Part shown: positions 58,944 to 64,000 of the stretch, piece by piece
Layout of the letters: every line of letters starts with the position of its first letter
Numbering within the stretch: position 1 is the stretch's first letter
Origin: Acidobacteriota bacterium
GTDB lineage: Bacteria > Acidobacteriota > Blastocatellia > Pyrinomonadales > Pyrinomonadaceae
Direction of reading: 5' to 3'
DNA: 64,000 nucleotides
NCBI GenBank assembly: GCA_020199835.1
Contig: JAIVJV010000004.1
Span: 186,001 to 250,000 of the forward strand
Translations under genes and position numbers: made by a program
Notes under the pieces: model-generated
Seen by the model: only the letters and a program-made list of their open reading frames with translations
What the model was told of the DNA's origin: nothing
The model's database searches: none

Positions 58944-61004
58944 ATGCTGATTAGTTACAACTGGCTTCGCGACTACTGCGAAACTCAGTTTAGCCCGGAC
59001 GAGTTGCGCGAGCGCCTGACGATGGTCGGGCTCGCAATCGACGCGGTCGAGCGCCACAACTCTGACTCCGTGCTCGACGTCGAGGTTCCGTCTAATCGGC
59101 CTGACTGTCTCAGCCATGTGGGAATCGGGCGCGAGGTTGCCGTAATCGCGGGCAAAGAGGTACGTCTGCCGCGTGTCGAGTCGTTTAAGACCGAAGGCCG
59201 TGCTGAAGATCTGACCGCGGTTGAGATCAAGGACGTGGATCTGTGTGCGCGCTACGCGGCGCGTCTCGTGCGCGGTGTGAAGATCGCGCCTTCGCCGGAC
59301 TGGCTGGTGCAGCGTCTCGAAACAATCGGACAACGGCCAATCAATAATGTTGCCGATGTCACAAATTACGTGCTGCACGAGTTGGGCCAACCGCTGCACG
59401 CGTTTGACTTTCACAAGCTCGCCGGCCCGCGCATCGTGGTCCGGCGCGCGGCGCCCGGTGAAAAACTGAAAACACTCGACGGCCTCGAACGCACGCTCAC
59501 GAATGAAATGCTCGTCATCGCGGACGCCGAGCGGCCCGTCGCCCTCGCGGGCATTATGGGTGGCGAAGAATCTGAGATCTCCGAGAGCACCACCGATGTT
59601 CTGATCGAGAGCGCGTACTTCGAGCCGAACTCAGTACGGCGCACCGCGCGTCAACTTGGCATGGATACAGAGGCGTCGCGCAGGTTCGAACGCGGCGCGG
59701 ATATCGAAGGCGTACTCCGCGCGCAGGAGCGTTGTGTGCAGCTCATTTGTGAGCTTGCCGGCGGTGTTGCGTCTGAGGACTCGATCGATATTTACCCACG
59801 CCGGTTTGAGCCTCGCACCATAAATTTGCGTCCCCACCGCGTGCGAGACCTAACCTCACTCTCAGTGCAGCCCGTGGACGTCGTTCGTATTCTAACGGGC
59901 CTTCAGTTCAACGTTTCCGAAGAAGGCGAGCAGCTAATTTGCACAGTCCCTTCGTGGCGGATCGACGTCGAACAGGAAGAAGATCTCGTTGAGGAAGTCG
60001 CGCGTCACACCGGTTTCGACAAGATCACTGACCAACTGCCGCCGGCGAGCGCTTCAGGCGAATACCAGCCGAGTGAGATGAAACAGCGTCTTTTACGACG
60101 CGCCTTCAACGCCTTCGGCTTTGACGAAGCAATCAACTTCAGTTTTATCGAACGCGAAACGCAGTTTGAGCCGATCCCTTTGCTAACTACGGGGGAAGTT
60201 CAACAACCGCTGTTGAAGAACCCGATCATCGAAGAAGCCGCGTTTATGCGCTACACGCTTCTGCCGGGTTTACTCAACTCGCTGCGGCACAATCTGAATC
60301 ACGGCATTCGTGATGTTCGTCTGTTTGAGATCGGGCGCGTTTTCGCGATGACTTCACTCGGTGAGCTGCCGGCGGAGCGACTTGCGCTCGCCGTCGTCGC
60401 GACCGGTGGCGCGAATGAAGCAAACAAGGCGCAGGCGGAACGCGACCTCGACTTCTTCGACGTCAAAGGCGCTCTGGAAACTGCGATTGACTGGATGAGT
60501 CTGAGTCCGCTGAGTTTCACACAAACTGCCGCGGCGCATTTGCGTGCGGGACAATCCGCGCGAATCAAACTCAACGACGGAACAGAGATCGGCACGATCG
60601 GACGCCTCGCTGAAAGCGTTGCTGCTAATTACAAGTTTCGTTATCCGGTCTACGTGTTGGAACTCGATCTCGATACACTGTTGAATGGTCCGGCGAGAGT
60701 TGTTCAGTACGCGCCGTTGCCGCGTTATCCCTCGGTGGTGCGCGACATCTCGCTGTTGCTCGATAGAAGTGTTTCGCTCGATGAACTGCTGAACGTTGTA
60801 AAAGACCGGCAGGTTGCTGACTTTCGCAGCGTGAAACTCGTTGGCATCTTCGAAGGTGGAAACATTCCTTCGTCTAAACGATCCGTGACGTTGCGACTCG
60901 AGTATCGCTCCGATGAACGCACGTTGCGCGATCAGGAAATTGAAGAGCGACACGCGCAGTTGACGTCGTCGCTGCTCGACACTTTTGCCGCAGAGCAGCG
61001 CTAG
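58944..61004 (+). CDS. pheT: Phenylalanyl-tRNA synthetase beta subunit, short form
   Basis: A 686-residue beta subunit, about 110 residues shorter than E. coli PheT. Residues 1-40 (LISYNWLRDYCE) pass straight into DVEVPSNRPDCLSHVGIGREVA, so the EMAP/OB-fold tRNA-binding insertion is missing. The B3/B4 editing domain (ALAGIMGGEESEIS, DTEASRRFERG), B5 (LRPHRVRDLTSL) and the C-terminal FDX-ACB anticodon-binding domain (YPSVVRDISLLLD) are present. Together with PheS it charges tRNA-Phe. It starts five bases after pheS stops. Confidence 0.95.
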   Translation: MLISYNWLRDYCETQFSPDELRERLTMVGLAIDAVERHNSDSVLDVEVPSNRPDCLSHVGIGREVAVIAGKEVRLPRVESFKTEGRAEDLTAVEIKDVDLCARYAARLVRGVKIAPSPDWLVQRLETIGQRPINNVADVTNYVLHELGQPLHAFDFHKLAGPRIVVRRAAPGEKLKTLDGLERTLTNEMLVIADAERPVALAGIMGGEESEISESTTDVLIESAYFEPNSVRRTARQLGMDTEASRRFERGADIEGVLRAQERCVQLICELAGGVASEDSIDIYPRRFEPRTINLRPHRVRDLTSLSVQPVDVVRILTGLQFNVSEEGEQLICTVPSWRIDVEQEEDLVEEVARHTGFDKITDQLPPASASGEYQPSEMKQRLLRRAFNAFGFDEAINFSFIERETQFEPIPLLTTGEVQQPLLKNPIIEEAAFMRYTLLPGLLNSLRHNLNHGIRDVRLFEIGRVFAMTSLGELPAERLALAVVATGGANEANKAQAERDLDFFDVKGALETAIDWMSLSPLSFTQTAAAHLRAGQSARIKLNDGTEIGTIGRLAESVAANYKFRYPVYVLELDLDTLLNGPARVVQYAPLPRYPSVVRDISLLLDRSVSLDELLNVVKDRQVADFRSVKLVGIFEGGNIPSSKRSVTLRLEYRSDERTLRDQEIEERHAQLTSSLLDTFAAEQR

Positions 61005-61113
61005 CAGCAGCGTCGTAAAAATAAATCGTGCGTGATTGCGAAATGAGTCTTGCACTCGCAAGCGCGAAGACGGATAATCGCGTTCGCATCCAGTTTACAA
61101 AACAGGGAGACAA

Positions 61114-61395
61114 ATGATGGTGGGTCTGTCAGGGTTGGAAAAGTTTTCGCATCTCGAAGATAAGATCTATCGCACCATCGAACTCACCAAAACGCTGCGT
61201 CAGGAAAAAGAGAATCTCGAAAAAGAACTCGCGCTCATTCATCGGGACATGGGCAACCTGCTGAATGAAAAAGAGCGACTCGAATCCCAGGTCGAGAAGC
61301 TGCTCGCCGAACGCGAAACCATTCGCACCAAAGTCGAAGCTATGCTCGACGCGGTTGCTGCTCTCGATCCGGAAATGGCAGAGGAACTCAGATGA
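61114..61395 (+). CDS. Small coiled-coil protein, ZapB-like
   Basis: A 93-residue, almost wholly helical protein with heptad-type Leu and charged residues (EDKIYRTIELTKTLRQEKEN and LEKELALIHRDMGNLLNEKE). It overlaps zapA by four bases (ATGA), and such short coiled-coil proteins beside zapA are usually called ZapB-like or cell-division accessory proteins. An SD-like GGGAGA precedes the doubled ATG. Length and layout agree with that idea; direct homology to ZapB cannot be claimed. Confidence 0.7.
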   Translation: MMVGLSGLEKFSHLEDKIYRTIELTKTLRQEKENLEKELALIHRDMGNLLNEKERLESQVEKLLAERETIRTKVEAMLDAVAALDPEMAEELR

Positions 61396-61781
61396 GTTCC
61401 GGAATCGGCCGCATGATCAATAAAAGCAGTATGGAAGGCAGTACCGGTAGTCCGACGATCCGTGTCGAGATTTACAACCAGACATACAACATCCGGTCTG
61501 ACGGCGACACCGAATACATCATTCAACTAGCTGAGTTCGTTGACAGCCGGATGAGAGAGATCTCTTCAGGCACGCTCACCGTCGACTCGCTGAAGGTCGC
61601 CATCCTCGCCGCGCTGCACATCGCCGACGAACTTCATCGCCTCAAGAACATGCACGAACAGGCCGACGCGCAACTCGCCGCGCGCAGCGCCGAGTGTGCC
61701 GAAATGCTCGATCGTCTTCTCAAAGTCCGCACCACCCTCGAACACGAACAGGGCGGCGCGGGTAAGCTGTCCCTGGGCTAA
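61392..61781 (+). CDS. zapA: Cell division protein ZapA
   Basis: A 129-residue protein with IRVEIYNQTYNIRSDGDTEYIIQLAEFVDSRMREIS, the N-terminal ZapA domain, followed by LKVAILAALHIADELHRLK and a C-terminal coiled coil that mediates tetramers. ZapA binds and bundles FtsZ. The first 20 residues are a variable polar leader. A probable 6S RNA follows, an order known in many bacteria. Confidence 0.88.
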   Translation: MSSGIGRMINKSSMEGSTGSPTIRVEIYNQTYNIRSDGDTEYIIQLAEFVDSRMREISSGTLTVDSLKVAILAALHIADELHRLKNMHEQADAQLAARSAECAEMLDRLLKVRTTLEHEQGGAGKLSLG

Positions 61782-61810
61782 AAAGCCACAAATTAAATAT
61801 AAGGGTACAA

Positions 61811-61840
61811 AGGACAAAGATCGTCGCCTTATGCTATTAT
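61811..61840 (+). promoter_or_regulatory. Putative promoter of the 6S RNA
   Basis: AGGACA (61811-61816) and TATTAT (61835-61840) with an 18-base spacer, about 30 bases after the zapA stop. A start near 61847 matches the left arm of the 6S closing stem. Confidence 0.5.
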
Positions 61841-61846
61841 CCGTCC

Positions 61847-62052
61847 CGGCGGAGGGTAACGTTCTGCGGTGTTCGTCACCGATTTACGATGATTGAGCCA
61901 ACGCCGTTGATTCGGGAGACCGAGGTCGCTTAGCCAGTGCATTTCTTCATCGTTAAGAACTGCCAGAGGCTGCGTCATTAAGAGGTCACCCACCTGTCAT
62001 TGCAGGTTCAATTACGGCTTCGGAACGACAGATGCGGATCTCCCTCCCGCCA
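61847..62052 (+). ncRNA. ssrS: Probable 6S RNA
   Basis: About 205 bases with no reading frame, flanked by zapA as for 6S RNA in many bacteria. The ends pair: GGCGGAGGG (61848-61856) with CCCTCCCGCC (62042-62051), one bulge. The remainder folds into a long, interrupted rod with an apical hairpin (ACCTG / CAGGT), the usual 6S layout. A promoter precedes it and a strong terminator follows. 6S RNA imitates an open promoter and binds sigma-70 RNA polymerase. Identification is by position and fold, not by a covariance model. Confidence 0.65.
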
Positions 62053-62058
62053 AAGAAA

Positions 62059-62094
62059 GCCGCCGATCTCGGCCGAGATTCGCGGTCTTTTTTG
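62059..62094 (+). terminator. Rho-independent terminator after the 6S RNA
   Basis: A 13-bp GC-rich stem with one mismatch and one G-T pair (62060-62072 with 62073-62085, apex GGCC) followed by TCTTTTTTG. It ends 20 bases before the ymdB ATG. Confidence 0.85.
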
Positions 62095-62104
62095 TATTCC
62101 CGTC

Positions 62105-62110
62105 TATAAA
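62105..62110 (+). promoter_or_regulatory. -10 box (TATAAA) of the ymdB gene
   Basis: TATAAA ends five bases before the ATG at 62116, directly after the 6S terminator. Transcription would begin at or within the start codon. No ribosome-binding site is present. Confidence 0.45.
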
Positions 62111-62115
62111 CAATT

Positions 62116-62895
62116 ATGAAAGTTTTAATGATCGGAGATGTGGTTGCCAAGCCCGGGCGTATCGCCGTCCTGGAACGTATTCAGGACCTGCGCGAACAGC
62201 ACCAGATCGATCTCGCAATCATGAACGCCGAAAATCTTGCCGGCGGCTTCTCCGTCACGCCACCGCTTTGCGAAGAACTGTTTGCTCACGGCATAGACGT
62301 GATGACCTCCGGCAATCACATCTTCGACAAGAAAGAAGCTATCGACTACATCAAGAAACAGCCGCGGCTGATCCGGCCCGCGAATTATCCGCCACACACT
62401 CCGGGCAGTGGCGCGTGGGCAGGCGAGATAAACGGAACGCGCGTCGCCGTGATCAACCTGATGGGCCGCATTTTCATGCCGCCGTCCGATGACCCGTTTC
62501 GCATCGCGAATGAAATACTGCAATCGCTGCCGGAGAATACCAGCGTGCGACTGGTCGATATGCACGCCGAAGCAACGTCGGAAAAGGTCGCGATGGGTTG
62601 GCATCTCGACGGCCGCGTGTCCGCCGTCGTCGGCACGCACACGCATGTTCAAACCGCGGATGAACGAATCCTGCCGCAAGGCACCGCTTATTTGACTGAT
62701 CTCGGGATGACGGGCAGTTACGCCGGTGTTATCGGCATGAACAAGAGTGATGTGCTTGCGCGTTTTACGTCAGTGACTGCGCGGCGCGCAGAACATTCGA
62801 GTGGCCAGGTACGCATTTGCGGCGCATTGATCGATATCGACGAATCGACGGGCCACGCCAGAAAGATCGAACGCGTAAACCTGGCCCACGATTAA
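62116..62895 (+). CDS. ymdB: YmdB-family metallophosphoesterase
   Basis: A 259-residue phosphoesterase of the YmdB (TIGR00282) family. Metal ligands are D8 ([10 protein letters not shown]), E39 (NAEN), N67 and H68 (SGNHIFDK), and the His pair in [10 protein letters not shown]. Bacillus YmdB hydrolyses 2',3'-cyclic nucleotides and affects biofilm and motility. In many genomes it follows rny; here RNase Y is missing and zapA plus 6S RNA come before it. The ATG has no ribosome-binding site, in agreement with a leaderless message. Confidence 0.9.
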   Translation: MKVLMIGDVVAKPGRIAVLERIQDLREQHQIDLAIMNAENLAGGFSVTPPLCEELFAHGIDVMTSGNHIFDKKEAIDYIKKQPRLIRPANYPPHTPGSGAWAGEINGTRVAVINLMGRIFMPPSDDPFRIANEILQSLPENTSVRLVDMHAEATSEKVAMGWHLDGRVSAVVGTHTHVQTADERILPQGTAYLTDLGMTGSYAGVIGMNKSDVLARFTSVTARRAEHSSGQVRICGALIDIDESTGHARKIERVNLAHD

Positions 62896-62898
62896 GTG

Positions 62899-63861
62899 TT
62901 ATTGTTTTCCCATCCGGCGCAAGTGGCGCGCCAGCTCGGTCTTCTCCGCGAGTTCATCCTTCAGCTCCGGCCTTAGCTCGAGGCACTTTGCGAAATCCGC
63001 CTGCGCTTCTTCTTCTTTGCCGAGAAACACCTTGGCCAGTCCGCGATTGACGTAAGCCCACACGATCTCCGGATTCAACTCCACCGCACGATTGAAATCG
63101 TCAATTGCTTGTTGCATGAGACCTTTCTTCATGAGCACCGTGCCACGCCCGTGATAAGCCCAGGCCATGGTCGGCGCCAGTTCGATCGCGCGGCTGAAGT
63201 CTTTTATAGAAGCGTCCCACTGGTTCAGCACGAGATACGCGTAACCACGGTGGTAAAACGTGTCCGCAACGTTGTCTTTCAATGCAATCGCGCGGTTCAG
63301 ATCAGCGAGTGCCTGATCGTCGTTGCCGAGCTCATGATGCAAACTGCCACGATTACTGTAGGCTTGAAAGAAATCTTTCTTGAGCGCAATGGCCCGATCG
63401 AGATCTTTCACTGCGGCCTGGTTCTCTCCAGTCGCAACCAGAGCGGCGGCGCGGTTCAGGTAAGCGGCCTCGAGCGCCGGCCTGATGCGGATGGCCTCGT
63501 TGAAGTCGCTGATCGCGCCGGGATAGTCGCCCTTTTGATAACGGACGAGTCCGCGATTGTTGTAAGCGTTTGCGGTGAAGGGATCGATAATTCTGATGTC
63601 ATCGTGCGAAACTTCGAAAGGGTCTGCACCCGTGAAGGAGTTTGCGGAATTACGTGCCGGCTGGTTGCGCGTTTGCAGACGCGAGCTAAGATTGATAGCT
63701 CGCGAGTACTCTTCAATTGCACCCTCGAGATCACCTTGCTGAGCCTTTTTCAACCCAGTTTTGAAGTGCTTGATTGCAGCGTCTGGAGTCTGGGCATGAA
63801 CGACAGTGAAAGTGGAGATTACAAAGGCGAGTACGACAAACGAAAACAGATGACGGCGCAT
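62899..63861 (-). CDS. Exported TPR-repeat protein
   Basis: A 320-residue protein. A signal peptide (RRHLFSFVVLAFVISTFTVVHA) is followed by about eight TPR units from residue 30 to 300, with typical ANAYNNRGLVRYQKGDYPGA-like repeats and a Lys/Arg/Leu-rich C-terminus. An insertion (about residues 63-90: TRNQPARNSANSFTGADPFE) breaks the first pair. GGGAAGGG precedes the ATG at 63861. TPR proteins of this kind are periplasmic scaffolds; partner unknown. Convergent with ymdB, with three bases between stops. Confidence 0.82.
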   Translation of the reverse strand: MRRHLFSFVVLAFVISTFTVVHAQTPDAAIKHFKTGLKKAQQGDLEGAIEEYSRAINLSSRLQTRNQPARNSANSFTGADPFEVSHDDIRIIDPFTANAYNNRGLVRYQKGDYPGAISDFNEAIRIRPALEAAYLNRAAALVATGENQAAVKDLDRAIALKKDFFQAYSNRGSLHHELGNDDQALADLNRAIALKDNVADTFYHRGYAYLVLNQWDASIKDFSRAIELAPTMAWAYHGRGTVLMKKGLMQQAIDDFNRAVELNPEIVWAYVNRGLAKVFLGKEEEAQADFAKCLELRPELKDELAEKTELARHLRRMGKQ

Positions 63862-63968
63862 GGTAGACCCTTCCCTTGGTTGAAGCTCGCCACCATGTGC
63901 GTTAAGATGCCGTTGCCGACGATGCATCTTCGTACCGCAAGGTAAACGAACTTGTGTTTGTCATCAGG

Positions 63969-63999
63969 GCCTCGTTGCTATCGCAAGTAGCAACGAGGC
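63969..63999. repeat. Inverted repeat at the right edge
   Basis: A perfect 11-bp inverted repeat (GCCTCGTTGCT 63969-63979 with AGCAACGAGGC 63989-63999), loop of nine bases. It could be a terminator of a gene beyond the edge or a bidirectional terminator; the sequence after it is cut off. Confidence 0.45.
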
Positions 64000-64000
64000 T

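Noticed and set aside
63109..63945. 278-codon plus-strand frame opposite the TPR gene
   Set aside because: Mirror of the TPR codons, no ribosome-binding site and no coherent family.
1..64000. tRNA, rRNA, insertion sequences, prophage or CRISPR arrays
   Set aside because: Read by eye over both strands; no cloverleaf with CCA end, no transposase or integrase motif, and no regularly spaced repeats were found.

Overview
The window looks like a chromosomal segment of a Gram-negative, aerobic, GC-rich bacterium, most likely an Acidobacteriota member of the Blastocatellia type. That placement is an inference from gene content: an acidobacterial-style VWFA protein, ECF sigma factor plus Ser/Thr kinase and DUF4384 pairs, PEP-CTERM proteins, a DUF5916-type outer-membrane protein, TPR-CHAT proteins and DUF4097 proteins. 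No rRNA, tRNA, transposase, phage gene or CRISPR array was seen, and nearly all space is filled by tightly packed operons.

Layout. 1-2775 (minus): two family-2 glycosyltransferases and a sarcosine-oxidase-like flavoenzyme, divergent from a small hotdog thioesterase. 3295-3792: type IV pilin-like protein. 3921-8640: MoxR ATPase, DUF58 protein and a membrane protein fused to a spermidine-synthase-like domain, joined by GTGA stop/start overlaps. 8610-12065 (minus): haem genes hemE-hemH-hemY. 12128-13696 (minus): two tandem PEP-CTERM proteins. 14133-19451: ECF sigma factor, zinc-finger anti-sigma factor, two DUF4097 envelope proteins and an unknown anchored protein. 19600-26736: outer-membrane CBM9/DUF5916 protein and an RND efflux adaptor and pump. 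26733-29486 (minus): class II aldolase, pncB and pncA. 29543-32367: pgi and an MreB-like gene.

32378-37320 is a stress-gene cluster: topoisomerase IB, YghA-like SDR, flavin/Rieske oxidoreductase and several very small membrane proteins. 37637-40670 holds gvpF/L, gvpG and two Get3/ArsA-like ATPases behind a Fur-like box, with no gas-vesicle structural gene. 40631-44516: VWFA protein, POT peptide transporter, dimethylargininase and bacterioferritin. 44528-51650: ECF sigma, kinase-DUF4384, unknown acidic protein, exported TPR-CHAT protease and a second DUF4384 protein. 51647-53467: DUF885 metallopeptidase. 53795-61004: thrS-infC-rpmI-rplT, a secreted protein, pheS-pheT. 61114-62895: coiled-coil protein, zapA, a probable 6S RNA and ymdB. 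62899-63861: TPR protein.

The most interesting points are: infC apparently starting at an ATA codon that overlaps the thrS stop; the gvpF/L-gvpG-Get3-Get3 operon without GvpA; the exported CHAT protease encoded with a sigma factor and a kinase; a haem ferrochelatase with the cysteine pattern of [2Fe-2S] enzymes; several structured RNA leaders; and a set of genes whose -10 box sits so close to the start codon that leaderless mRNAs are expected. No similarity search could be run, so all family names rest on motifs read by eye.
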